57,500 bases of DNA from NCBI GenBank assembly GCA_012295275.1, contig CM022674.1, positions 14,127,374 to 14,184,873 on the forward strand, given 5' to 3'. The position numbers and the translations under genes were made by a program. The DNA comes from Chrysomallon squamiferum (lineage: Eukaryota > Mollusca > Gastropoda > Neomphalida > Peltospiridae). A model generated the notes under the pieces. It made no database searches. It saw only the letters and a program-made list of their open reading frames with translations, and was not told the origin of the DNA. Below are positions 1-26,159 of the stretch, in pieces (the first letter of the stretch is position 1; the number at the start of each line of letters is the position of its first letter).

Positions 1-1085
1 TAGACGAGGGAGAAGACGTTGTTATTGAAGCCTGAAACTGGCAGATTCAAAGGTCACAAAGTGTTACCGTCATTTCACCGAATGTTGTCTGATTTGAAAA
101 GCGGGAAAAACCTGAAATCTTGATACTAACGTTGTTTTTTATTTACCTTCTTTCTACTAGCAGCAAAAGTACAGCATCAGCGGTAGTAGTAGCTGTTGTT
201 TTCGTTAACGATGGTGTTATTATTTGCTTTAGTTGCTGTTATAGTACTAGTATTAGCAATAGTATCAGTAATTTTTCTTCCTATTGTTGTTGTTTTGTTT
301 TCGTTAAGGGATGATATAAAGAGACAAAATCGACATTCAGAAAGATACCACTTTCTCTTATGGATCTGATTATTGTAATTGTGTGCGTTATTTTTATTTA
401 TTTATTTATTATTATTATTATTTTTATGGGGTTTTTTTGGTGTTTTTTTTTGGTTCATTTTTCCTTCATAGAATAATTATATCTTCCGTTGTTATTTCCT
501 CATACAGTAAATGAGCACCTTCTGTTAATAAAATGAAAACCTAAAAAAAAATCGAAAGCTAATTATCTTTTCGTGATTTCCAGTTAGAAGCATTCGTTAT
601 TTATCAGCGTAACTGAAATTATTTTGCTTTTTTAACTTAATATTTTATTTATAAGACCATTACATGACCTAACAATGACTTATTTAGAACGTAAAATCGA
701 TCTTCATCACATTATCCCAAATAACGTATCCAAGTTATCGCGCACAGCGTGAACGCGCGAGATCCTAAATTTCCTATGAAAAAGTCCAGAAATAACGGAA
801 TATTACGAGAAAGGCGGAAATATTTTTATTTTTATTTTTTTATTATTTATATTTTTCTCTTTTACTGCTTTACGGTCTTTGATTAGCTCATGAAAAATAA
901 ATGATAATATTGCTATCAGAAAAGGTAATTATTTCAAGCCATTTTCAAAGAAAGACAGAAAAAAAAAAAAAAAATAAATAAATAAAAAATATAAAAAATA
1001 AAAAAAAAAAAAAAAAAAATTACGTAAATTCCTCTTTATTTTTCCAGATAAATTTCCATCATTACGTCATGGAGATTTCATCATC

Positions 1086-1117
<32 letters not shown>

Positions 1118-1138
1118 TAATTTTAATTATTATTTGAA

Positions 1139-1190
<52 letters not shown>

Positions 1191-1507
1191 GTTAGTTTCG
1201 TGTCTTTCATTCTTTGTTTTGAACGCTCAGAAATAATTCAGTAAGTTCTGTCTGTCATTTACGTTTCTTCTCCGTGTAAAAATAACTAACATTACTTTTT
1301 GTGAGAAACTCGAGAAATCAGAACACGATCCTTGAAATTTTTTTTTTTTATTTTTTTTTTTTTTTATCGTGTAATTACATCATCTAAATGTAGAAGATTC
1401 CTGACATTAAAATTAATCAATTTCTTAGCAAGAAAAGCGGAATAAAAACCTTTTAGGTCGGCATCCAATCAAGTTTCTGTGTCAGAGTTATCTTAAAATA
1501 TTTTCCT
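1..1507. other. Intergenic AT-rich DNA with no recognised gene
   Basis: Short homopolymer and triplet tracts dominate: poly-A near 960-1020, poly-T near 1085-1110, a TTA microsatellite at about 1141-1187, and poly-T near 1340-1366. Short open frames are low-complexity and carry no recognisable domain. I see no splice-bounded exon, RNA gene or transposon ends here. Confidence 0.7.
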
Positions 1508-2600
1508 ATGTGTACTTGTTTGTGTATTTATATGTGTGTACATGTTTGCGTATGTATATGTGTGTGTGCATGTGTGTGCGAATGTATGTTTCTGCTGCAT
1601 GTTTGTATATCTGTGTGTATGTGTGTACTTATTTTATATTTGTGTGCACTTTTTTGTGCATGTGTATGTATGTATTCATTTGTATATGTGTATGTGTGTA
1701 CTTGTTTGTATACGTATAGGTGTGTACTTGTTTGTATGTGTGTACTTGTTTGTATATGTGTATATGGGTACTTGTGTGTATTTTTATGTAAATTTGTTTG
1801 TATATGTATATGTGTATTTGTATATTCAATTATGTTTGTACTTCTTTATATATGTGTATGTGTACTTGTTTGTATATGTTTATGTCTGTATTTGTTTGTA
1901 AATGTGCATGTGTGTACTTGCTTGTATATTCGTATTTGTATTTGTATATGTGTATGTTTGTACTTGTTTGTATGTGTATGTGTGTACGTGTTTGTATATT
2001 CGTGTATCTTTGTACTAGTTTGTATATGTATCTTTGTTTACTTATTTGTATATGTATGTGTGTATGTTTGTTTACTTGTTTGTATATGTGTGTTTGTTGT
2101 GTGTGTGTGTGCACTTGTTTGTACATGTATGTGTGTACTTGATTGTATGTGTATGTGTACTTGTTTGTATATGTGTATGTGTGTACTTGTTTGTATGTAT
2201 GTGTGTACTTGTTTTGTATGTATGTGTACTTGTTTGTACATGTGTGTATGTGTACTTGTTTGTATATGTGTATGTGTGTACTTGTTTGTAAATGTGTATG
2301 TGTGTACTTGTTTGTACATGTGTATGTGTGTACTTGTTTGTAAATGTGTATGTGTACTTGTTTGTAAATGTGTATGTGTACTTGTTTGTAAATGTGTATG
2401 TGTACTTGTTTGTAAATGTGTATGTGTGTACTTGTTTGTAAATGTGTATGTGTACTTGTTTGTAAATGTGTATGTGTACTTGTTTGTATATGTGTGTACT
2501 TGTTTGCAAATGTATGTGTACTTGTTTGTAAATGTGTATGTGTACTTGTTTGTAAATGTGTATGTGTACTTGTTTGTAAATGTGTATGTGTGTCTGCCTC
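1508..2600. repeat. GT-rich minisatellite, about 24-bp unit
   Basis: Imperfect units built on ACTTGTTTGTAAATGTGTAT run for about 1.1 kb. They are most regular from 2280 to 2590, where the period is 24 bp. Because 24 is a multiple of three, frames stay open on both strands for up to 396 codons, but the translations are Cys/Val/Tyr or Thr/His/Lys tandem strings and are not credible proteins. Confidence 0.95.
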
Positions 2601-3149
2601 TGCTTTTTGTTTCATGCGAGTGGACAGTTATATATACACATGTACAAACACAAACACACACTGACATACACAGTACACATACACATGAACACAAATGATC
2701 ATGGTATATTCAGTGTAAGTAATGTAATTTCACACTTTGTTCACACTTTGAAATACGAACATAAAAAAAATAAATCATCCAACTTGTACTAACTAAATAC
2801 GGTAATTGTTTACAACACTGACGAACGCAGTAAGAAGTAATTCTAGTTCGTACTAAGCACAAATTCGCGGCTTTCGATCCTCCGATTTTAATGTAATTAA
2901 AACTAAATCAATAATGAGCTTTATTTAAGAAATTTAATACGTTAGATTTAAGCCAATAAATTCCAGTCACATGACTCTTCGCTTCATCGATGACGTAATG
3001 TACTGACAACAGCTGATGTTGCAATAAAACCATTTTACATTAATTTTAGATCGGTTATTATAGTGAATTTATGAGCAGTTCCTGGGGGGAGGGGTCAGCA
3101 GATATATAAAATTTCCCTATTTTATTTATTTATTTATTTATTTATTATT

Positions 3150-3205
<56 letters not shown>

Positions 3206-3540
3206 GCAATAAGTGAATTCTATTTCATTCAGCCAGTTATAACCAGTACAAGGTTGGATTCTCCTCTTTCTGAAATGCTGGATCCGCCCCTGAGAGAGGC
3301 TGAGGTCAGAAAATAAAAACAGACGACATCCTACCGAACCATATTCAAAATGTCTGTTGTTAAGTCAGTGACGTCATGTGTCAGTGGTCGCTAATTATAA
3401 TTGTAAAAAATAAAACATTGATCTAATGAATATTTACATAAACAATTGATAGCGTGCCAAAACAACGTACGTTAAGAATATTAATTATTTCACAAGTGAA
3501 ATATTTCTAAAAACTGTCTTTAATTAATTACTTATTATGT
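2601..3540. other. Intergenic DNA with a long poly-T tract
   Basis: No gene is seen. A (TTTA)n run at 3121-3147 leads into about 53 uninterrupted T at 3152-3204. A perfect CRE palindrome TGACGTCA lies at 3369-3376. A poly-T of this length is a likely place for sequencing-length error. Confidence 0.65.
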
Positions 3541-3606
3541 ATTTTATTTATTTATTTACTTATTTATTTTATTTTATTTTATTTTTGACCCATATTAATC
3601 TTTCTA

Positions 3607-3645
<39 letters not shown>

Positions 3646-3712
3646 TAAAGTAAATAAATAAATAAAAAAAATTAAAATAAAATAAAATAAAATAAAATAA
3701 ATCCATTTTGCA
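3541..3712. repeat. Imperfect inverted repeat around an (AT)n core
   Basis: The left arm is TTTA/TTTTA-type repeat ending near 3585. The centre contains an (AT)n tract at about 3608-3641. The right arm is the complementary AAAT/AAAAT-type repeat from about 3643 to 3700. Together they could fold into one long AT hairpin. It carries no coding sequence. Confidence 0.75.
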
Positions 3713-3842
3713 ATAGAGTTTACTTTTCTGTTAATATTTATTTTATTTTACTTATTTACTTTTTGGGGCGTGTTTATGAGACATATGCCAAACACATGAA
3801 ATTAATCTAACTTAATAACAGGAGGCACTAAATATTTAAAAA

Positions 3843-3978
3843 ATGCAGACTGTTTTAAAAATTAAAAATATATTTTATATGTTGCTATGACTAACATATG
3901 AGACTAATATAAAAAAAATGCAGACTGTTTTAAAAATTAAAAATATATTTTATGTGTTACTATGACTAACATATGAGA
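3843..3978. repeat. Tandem direct duplication, 75-bp unit
   Basis: Two nearly identical copies start at 3843 and 3918 with ATGCAGACTGTTTTAAAAAT. The copies differ at only a few positions. Nothing suggests coding or transposon origin. Confidence 0.9.
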
Positions 3979-4078
3979 TGGGTGGTTTTGAGTTATATTT
4001 GTATAAACTGTTGCGTCGTTTCCAGAATAACATAAAAGAGGAAAGAAAAATATTCAGCAAGTTTCATTTGTCAGTTGT

Positions 4079-4079
<1 letters not shown>

Positions 4080-4136
<57 letters not shown>
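4080..4136. repeat. (CA)n microsatellite
   Basis: An uninterrupted CA dinucleotide tract of about 57 nt, followed by looser CA-rich sequence to about 4290. Confidence 0.95.
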
Positions 4137-4138
<2 letters not shown>

Positions 4139-4504
4139 GTATACATACACACACCTGTTATATATCTATCCATCCATCCTCCACCCATATCACACACAGA
4201 CAGACAGACATACATACACACACACATATATATACACACACACACAGACGCACACACAAACATACATATTAACTTTTATACACACATACATACATTCATA
4301 CCAACCTACCTATCTACCATGCTATTTAGTTATTTGTATTCTGAGAATATCAGTACAGTAGACATATTATTCATTTCTCAGCCTTACAATACTGTTCGTT
4401 CAGGTGGGTCGGTAAAGTGGTGACAGAATAATACACTACTTCAAGTTACCAGTTTAGGTGGGGAGGGGTGGGGTACTACTAGAAGGGTCATATTTTTTCA
4501 CACG

Positions 4505-4688
4505 GCTGTCTAGGCTATGGCTAGGGGGCTGTCTAGGCTATGGCTAGGGGGCTGTCTAGGCTATGGCTAGGGGGCTGTCTAGGCTATGGCTAGGGGGCTG
4601 TCTAGGCTATGGCTAGGGGGCTGTCTAGGCTATGGCTAGGGGGCTGTCCACGTTGTCGCTAGGGGGCTGTCCACGTTGGTTCAGCAGA
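4505..4688. repeat. 23-bp minisatellite, eight copies
   Basis: Units begin GCTGTCTAGGCTATGGCTAG and recur at 4505, 4528, 4551, 4574, 4597 and 4620. Diverged copies follow at 4643 and 4666, where TCTAGGCTATGG is replaced by TCCACGTTG-type sequence. The first six copies are almost identical, which implies recent expansion or homogenisation. Confidence 0.95.
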
Positions 4689-4741
4689 GGCACTGTTACC
4701 TGTGGTAGTTGGGTAAAAGGCTGAATTGCCGAACAGCGCCT

Positions 4742-4788
4742 GAAACGCCTGAAACACCTGAAACACCTGAAACACCTGAAACACCTGG
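4742..4788. repeat. 9-bp tandem repeat GAAACACCT
   Basis: Five consecutive units of GAAACACCT, the first with G for A. It lies about 55 bp beyond the 23-bp array. Confidence 0.9.
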
Positions 4789-5299
4789 ATACCCTGCATG
4801 CATTTATATAGCCTTGACTTCTAGATTCGTTAGTCGTGTTAGCGAGGATGAGTATACATTATACCAAAACTCATAAATAACACTGTAGTAGAATATCGTA
4901 TAATCCTGTAGTATTATTTTACGAGTGGGTTTGGGCTGATGGAGAGATACACTACTACTCCGAACATTACTTTAATCACGATGTAGCATGTTCTTGTTTA
5001 TCGCTGTTTCATGCTTTGATAACGACTTTCTTTACGACAATGACAACGACAACAACAACAACATCGATCTTACCTGGCATTAAATCCCAGAAGTACTCCA
5101 AAGTTAGCGAGATCGAGTGATCTGTGACAGCGGTTCGTCCAGTCACCTGCTAAATTCAAGATTCCGTAAAGAAACAACACAACAAACACAAAGTCGCACT
5201 CTTGTATTTCACAGCAGGCGTTCACTAACGATTTTTTTTCTTTTTTCCTGTTTTCCTTTTCTTTTCTTTTTTTTTTCTTTTTTTCTTTTTAACTGTAAC

Positions 5300-5720
5300 A
5301 AGTCGACTGATGAACTGCGGCGTTTAGCCCGACCAAGCTGCAAACCGATGTACGTGTATCTATGAAGTATTTCTCTCCTGTCACCGCCAACCGACAGGCA
5401 GATCGGATTTCGCGCGGTCTTTCACGGGAATCAATGCCGACGATGGTGCGCCGTGCTCACATCTTGTATCGAATATCTACGGGTCCTTGGCTGCTTTTGT
5501 CGAATGCATTACTGGTCCTCGACTAGCATTGTGTTAACACGAATTATGCGAAAGCGCCTGCGTTTTCTTTTGCTTAATCAAGTAAGTACTAACGTTAAAC
5601 ATGTGTCTGGTTGGCGCGCTGCAGGGAGTGTGACGTCTGTTTGGCAAATACCTGCATAACTCTGCAATAAGCGCCGCGTCCAGACACGTCATAGCGCGCG
5701 GTCAGCCACGGGCCTGGATT
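5300..5720. promoter_or_regulatory. CpG-dense patch, candidate promoter or 5' exon
   Basis: About 38 CpG dinucleotides fall in about 430 bp, against strong CpG scarcity in the flanks. A consensus donor GTAAGT begins at 5582 on the + strand directly after CAA. This could be a non-coding first exon feeding a downstream + strand gene; REV1 is the next one known, with an acceptor-like CTATTACAG just upstream of its start. It could equally be the 5' end of an unseen gene on either strand. No convincing protein is encoded here. The functional reading is inference. Confidence 0.35.
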
Positions 5721-8720
<3,000 letters not shown>

Positions 8721-8729
8721 ACATGCGAC

Positions 8730-8773
8730 GATCTGATTGGTCGACGTCACAATATATCTGAACCAATCAGATC
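8730..8773. promoter_or_regulatory. CCAAT-box inverted repeat around a CRE-like site
   Basis: The arms GATCTGATTGGT (8730-8741) and ACCAATCAGATC (8762-8773) are perfect 12-bp reverse complements separated by 20 bp. Each arm carries a CCAATCAG NF-Y-type box, and the spacer starts with CGACGTCAC, a CRE-like core. Paired CCAAT boxes with a CRE are typical of proximal promoters. No transcript start can be seen, so function is inferred. Confidence 0.4.
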
Positions 8774-9049
8774 AGAACTAATTAGACGAGTTCTAAGTTC
8801 TGCATCATAAAATATTTTATAATTAATGATACTTGACTGTCAAGCGAAACATTAGAATAGCCCAGTCTGCGGTGAATCAGTTATTCAAGCACAACACATT
8901 CATGTCAGTAATGACGTCTTATATCAACAGTTTTTTTTCAGAGAAAATACGGTACGAATCGAACTGTAATTTTATTTACATGTTATAAAACTAGTATGCA
9001 CAGCTGGTGTCTAGGTAACCGAATTAATTTATGTTTCCTTTTTATTTCC

Positions 9050-9094
<45 letters not shown>

Positions 9095-11257
9095 TTTTTT
9101 TTTTTTTTTTTTTTTCGATCTGTTCTCGTCATAGCAAAAGAAAAACAAAAATAATAATAATAATAATTTTTTTTTTTTTTTTTTTCTAAGCACGTGCTAC
9201 AGCCGGGGCAAAACCAACACAACCAAAATAAGATATTCATCATCAACAGCAGCAGCAGTAACTGCTACTACTACTACTGATAATGATGATGATGATGGCT
9301 GATGACGATGTTGCTGCTAATGATAAGAAATAAATAAAATAAATAAATAAATACGGATGACTAAATGAGGAGGTGGGTGCTAGACGCTAACTCTCTGGAT
9401 CATAGTTTATGCCACGTGTTCCTAGTTACCGGTGTCTAGTAAACTCAGCTAAATCGGATGATGAAACAAGGGTCGGTTTCAGAGTTTCGGAAAAACGGAG
9501 ACATCTTCATTGTTACTCATATGGAATGAATGTCATGAAAACAACACTAACAACAACAACAACAACAACAATAATAAAATATCATCAGTTGGAAGAAAAT
9601 GAGAAGTGTCATCGTGATATCAGTAAACAATAAACTGTTAATCATTTAAATGACTAACCTGAATCTGTTCTGAATAGATGTTCCAAAGGCTTGATTACGC
9701 AGTCAAGATAGTTAATTCTACATATCACGTTATGACCACACCCACTGATACAATCGCGTCCCTGCTGATTTCCCTTAAAGTCAAAATTAGTAAAATAAAC
9801 AAAATCTGAAAAGAACAAAGTTTATTTATTCGAAACAGTCCTTCTTTCAGACGCCATTCTTGTTCCGCGTTTTTAGCTAAACCCACAATATTATCACACT
9901 ATCATCAAAAATAATGTTTGTAACTACTACAACCACCGCGGTGCCTTTGACACTGTTACAACATCGACACGAAAAGCAGTAAGTGCATATGCAACTGCAA
10001 TAACTACTGCGGTGTCTGTTCCTTGGAACCAGCGTAGACATGCGTTGTCAATTAGTTGTGATTGCAGAGGACTTGCGTGAATCGTGTTACTAAAACGTGC
10101 TGCCAAGAAACAAGAATTTATTTTAAGACTGATTTGAGTCACGTGACGGGGTGAATTTGAGGTAGTCTGTACCTCATTATCATCTGCTGCTTGTAAAATA
10201 AATAAATAAAATAAATATATATTTAATTTTTTTATACTTATATTGCCGGTGAAATGGTTAAATAAACAGATTACTGCCAACAATTTAAAGCTGACATGAA
10301 GCAAATGAGGCAAATGCCTCATACTGACACTGACAATTTTTAAACTTTTTTCTTTAATACAAAATTTAGAAAAAAAAAGAAGTAAAATATAAATCTTTAA
10401 ACCGATAGAAACGGTACCCATTGTGTGAATTCGTTTATGTCTACGGTTACCGTTTGAAGTCTACCAACATCGTTGCAATGAAAGACATAATTGACTTCAA
10501 AGACATCAGTTTTTGCCTCATTTCAAAAAGTGTCTAGTTACGGCCATGGCATAAATATCGGTACATATTACATTATAAATTACTATTTCAAAAATTACAT
10601 TTGTCTTTACGGAACATTTCAAATAATTATTTTAACAATTCCTAACAACTACAATAACAGCGACAGTAATTGTAATAATAAAATTACAAATACAATCACA
10701 ACAACGGTAATTTAAAAATATATATATTTATAAATAAAATGAAAAACGAACCCATCCCCCCAAAAATAAACTAGAAGTAATAATAATAGTAATAAAAATA
10801 GAAAAATAGCAAAAATAACAGCAGTAATAGTAGTACTGAAAATAACATCTGTTGTCCAGGGCAATGGATGAGATGTGGAGGTTTGGTTATTGCATCCGAC
10901 TAAAATTTTCATTTCACCTAATGCACTATGCCTTGTTTGTCAGACTATTTTTCTACCTACCAGGAAGTACAGACAAAAATTCCTTGATGAGAATGTTATG
11001 AAGTTACATCTGAATTAGTAAAATGATAAATAAATAAAATAAAATAAAATAAAAAAAAAAAAAAAAAATCAGCATAATTATGCTCTAGTCGTGTCGATGA
11101 ACAAATGTTAATCGTTTATATATATCAATTAACAAATTATTTATTTTTTATTCATTTATTCATTTTTGAAAGAGTATTTGAAATGTATATAGTATGTAAT
11201 TTTAAACATATATATATATATTGCCACGACAAAAATAAATGTGTCTAAATCTTTCTT
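8774..11257. other. Intergenic DNA, no supported gene
   Basis: Contains a TTA tract at about 9050-9092, poly-T tracts near 9093-9115 and 9168-9185, and CAA/AAT triplets near 9545-9575. A 164-codon minus-strand frame at 9927-10421 has no signal peptide logic, domain or splice support and reads through AT-rich sequence. I treat it as chance. Confidence 0.6.
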
Positions 11258-11263
11258 TTTATT
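11258..11263 (-). terminator. Poly(A) signal AATAAA of the small-peptide candidate
   Basis: AATAAA on the minus strand, 32 nt past the stop at 11295. Its spacing supports a real gene end, though AATAAA is common in DNA this AT-rich. Confidence 0.35.
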
Positions 11264-11294
11264 TCTAATTTATATTCTTTCGTGGTGGTTTCGC

Positions 11295-11597
11295 CTATAT
11301 ATTCCAGACAGGCAGTTCTGATAAAAATAACTTCTCCTTCATCATCAAAGATAGATTTCCTGCTGTTCTGTCGCCAGTACTACTTACAGAATTTCTGAGA
11401 GCACTATACATTTTTCTCAAAGCAATTCTTTTCCCATCTTCTATATCGTTCAGTTGGCGCGATAAAGCGTGAGGTGTGCATTTGTACTCGGTGCACGAAG
11501 CAGACGACATGCTCTGCGCATCTTGTATGGCGCATGACGCGAAATAAACAAGACTGGCCAGGAGTGTGGCTGCGCGTTGTTTTATCTCAGTTAATTA
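11295..11597 (-). CDS. Candidate terminal exon of a small secreted peptide gene
   Basis: The frame runs from about 11597 to a TAG at 11295, with AATAAA 32 nt beyond it on the same strand (11258-11263). It starts with a hydrophobic stretch, ATLLASLVYFASCAIQDAQ, that reads like a signal peptide with cleavage after SCA. Two close cysteines (CTEYKC), a dibasic GKR site and a basic helix-like segment follow. There is no in-frame Met ahead of the hydrophobic part, and a stop lies just upstream. The start codon would therefore have to be in an unseen upstream exon, joined at an AG near 11598. The first in-frame Met (11510) would give 71 residues without the signal. The layout resembles a neuropeptide or hormone precursor, but I do not recognise a family. 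It could also be a pseudogene fragment. Confidence 0.38.
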
Positions 11598-11905
11598 TAA
11601 AGCTAAAACCATAAAAATGAGGCTCTGGTTTGAACCTTGGATTTATGTACGTGAATACCACTACTACTACAATTATTACTAAAAATATTATTATTATTGT
11701 TGTTGTTGTTATTCCTGGCCAATTAAATTAATCCGAAAGGAATAACAATTATGATCTAAAAGCGAATGTCAGTCTATAAATAAGTTAGTAGAAAGTGGAG
11801 ACATTCTTTGATCTTAATGGTACTGTTGGTGTACAAGTAAATAATGATAAACATATGTTTGTAATTATATACAGATATGTCATGTAGAGAGAGAATGTGG
11901 ATATA

Positions 11906-11910
<5 letters not shown>

Positions 11911-12001
<91 letters not shown>
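11911..12001. repeat. Compound (GT)n(GA)n microsatellite
   Basis: A GT tract of about 28 nt passes directly into about 62 nt of GA. It is one of six long GA/CT arrays in the window, all between about 60 and 101 nt. Confidence 0.95.
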
Positions 12002-12003
<2 letters not shown>

Positions 12004-12215
12004 ATACCTTTTTAAAAATAATTTAACATTACATCTTTAAAAAATACACACGTTAACAAGAATACACGAATATGAACATTTTGCGAAAGCAAATAGGTTT
12101 TTGGAATGCATTACTTCCACGGAACGAAGTTCTTTGAAAGTGATTTCATAAACATCTTTAATTATTTGTCAGTTTTAGTAGCACTGTGTGTCTTTGATTT
12201 CAGGTATTTTGCACA

Positions 12216-12246
<31 letters not shown>

Positions 12247-12485
12247 AATCAAAAACAAATATAATAATAATAATAATGAAAACGTGGAAATGTTAAATTA
12301 TCTTTCGCTATGGGGAAAAAAAGAACAACAACAACAATAACAACAGAAGAAAACAATAAATGATTAAGGTGCACTTTTGGTCATGAGAAGGATATGTTTA
12401 TTATGATGTTATTTTTTATTGTAATTTTTCATTCATTCCTTTCTTTCTTGCTGTTGCCACAACTATATCTTCTACTACTACTATT

Positions 12486-12527
<42 letters not shown>

Positions 12528-13506
12528 CATGAGAAACATAGATAGACAGATAGATAAACAGAGAGTATAAGTTTTTGTTTTGAGACAAGATACTATTGTG
12601 AAATTCATCAATATACGAGTTGGTGTGTGTGTGTGTGTGTACAGACACACACATATGTGACTGTATAATTTTTCTCTAGTTTTAATTTTTTTTCTTTCTT
12701 TCTTTCCTTCTTTCGTTGTGTACGAGTTTTTGTTGTCGTGCCAGAACTGTTTAGCTGGTGCTCTACACAGTCGGTACAAGCATACTAAAGGAAGAATTAA
12801 ATGGCGCCATTCATAAACAAAATAAATTTGGTTTATTTACAATGGTAACCGTTCATCATTTACATAATTACTTGTTGTTTATATTATATATTTATATTCG
12901 GCTTTGAATAAAAATGTAACATGCGAACTGTCATAAATATATCTCATTATAAATACTGAAATAAAACATCGATTCAGCAATGCCTGTCAAAGTGAAAGTG
13001 TCATACTGATACTGATAGTTATACTCATCGACATATGGTCCAGTGATACAGGGCTAGCAGTAGTGTGCAAAGGGTGAGGGAGGCGAAGGGGCGGTGGCCA
13101 CGGTCATCCAATCAGAGAAAATAACTTAATAAATTTGGTTGATTTATATTTAAATCGAATAAAGTGTTTATTTAATGTTTCATCTGTGTTCATATAAAAT
13201 GGTATTTTCAAAATATCTTCCTTTCTTATAATATTTCTCTGTACTACGCCTTATACTTGAGTCTTTGGGGCATGCAATTAAGGAGTTGGCATCACCAGAC
13301 CACTGGCAGATAGTTACTCAATTACTGTATGATGTGTATTATATTATATATAGTATTGGGGCGATAATTAATAATAATTGAATCATAATGTCTAACTCCC
13401 TCACTAGAGAAATGTATAATCAGTTAAATAAGATCATTTTAACATTATTAAAATATATCATATGTGTTTAAAATTTTCCTATTACAGGTAACAAAATACA
13501 GAGACA
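12002..13506. other. Upstream region of REV1, no gene seen
   Basis: Contains poly-A near 12215-12243 and an AAT tract at 12488-12528. A GC box GGGGCGG at 13088-13094 and a CCAATCAG box at 13108-13115 lie about 400 bp upstream of the REV1 start codon and are candidate promoter elements. An acceptor-like CTATTACAG ends about 18 nt before the ATG, so a 5' untranslated exon may exist further upstream. No TATA box is evident. Confidence 0.45.
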
Positions 13507-25730
<12,224 letters not shown>

Positions 25731-25753
<23 letters not shown>

Positions 25754-25797
25754 CTGGTTGAAAACTGACTGGTTGAAAACATTCTGACTGGTTGAAC
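25731..25797 (+). repeat. Short tandem repeat overlapping the REV1 stop codon
   Basis: Four units of CTGACTGGTTGAAAACATT (15-19 bp) begin inside the last codons. The final REV1 residues TDWLKTF and the TGA at 25751-25753 are encoded by the first unit and the start of the second. The very C-terminus is therefore repeat-derived. Confidence 0.88.
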
Positions 25798-25858
25798 AAA
25801 TTCTTAGTGAGTGTTAGATATTTTTATTTCAAATCAGAAATATAAAAGTTTTAATTTA

Positions 25859-25876
25859 AATAAAATCTCTAATAAA
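25859..25876 (+). terminator. REV1 poly(A) signals
   Basis: Two AATAAA hexamers at 25859-25864 and 25871-25876, about 110-120 nt past the REV1 stop codon, on the coding strand. Confidence 0.6.
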
Positions 25877-26159
25877 GATCTGTGATAATTTAACGTAATA
25901 TGAACTTTAATACAAGTTTATTTTGTTTAATACAATATTTTGTTAATATATATTCTTTTTGTTCTGTTTTTGGTTTTATAATCCATTTATATAATTATTA
26001 TTCTGTAATGTTTCATTGTTGAAGAACAAAGAATTAATTTAAAATATTTGTATATGTTACTGAAACAAATAAACCATAACATGAAAAACAAAATGTTTAT
26101 ATTCTTTTATATATTACCTCCATTTTCCAAATTAAATATATCAAAAAGATGGCTGATAG

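Noticed and set aside
1508-2698. Open frames of up to 396 codons on both strands
   Set aside because: They exist because the 24-bp repeat is a multiple of three. The translations are pure tandem Cys/Val or Thr/His strings, with no start context, splice support or domain.
9927-10421. A 164-codon minus-strand frame
   Set aside because: It crosses AT-rich simple sequence. No domain, splice site or regulatory context supports it.
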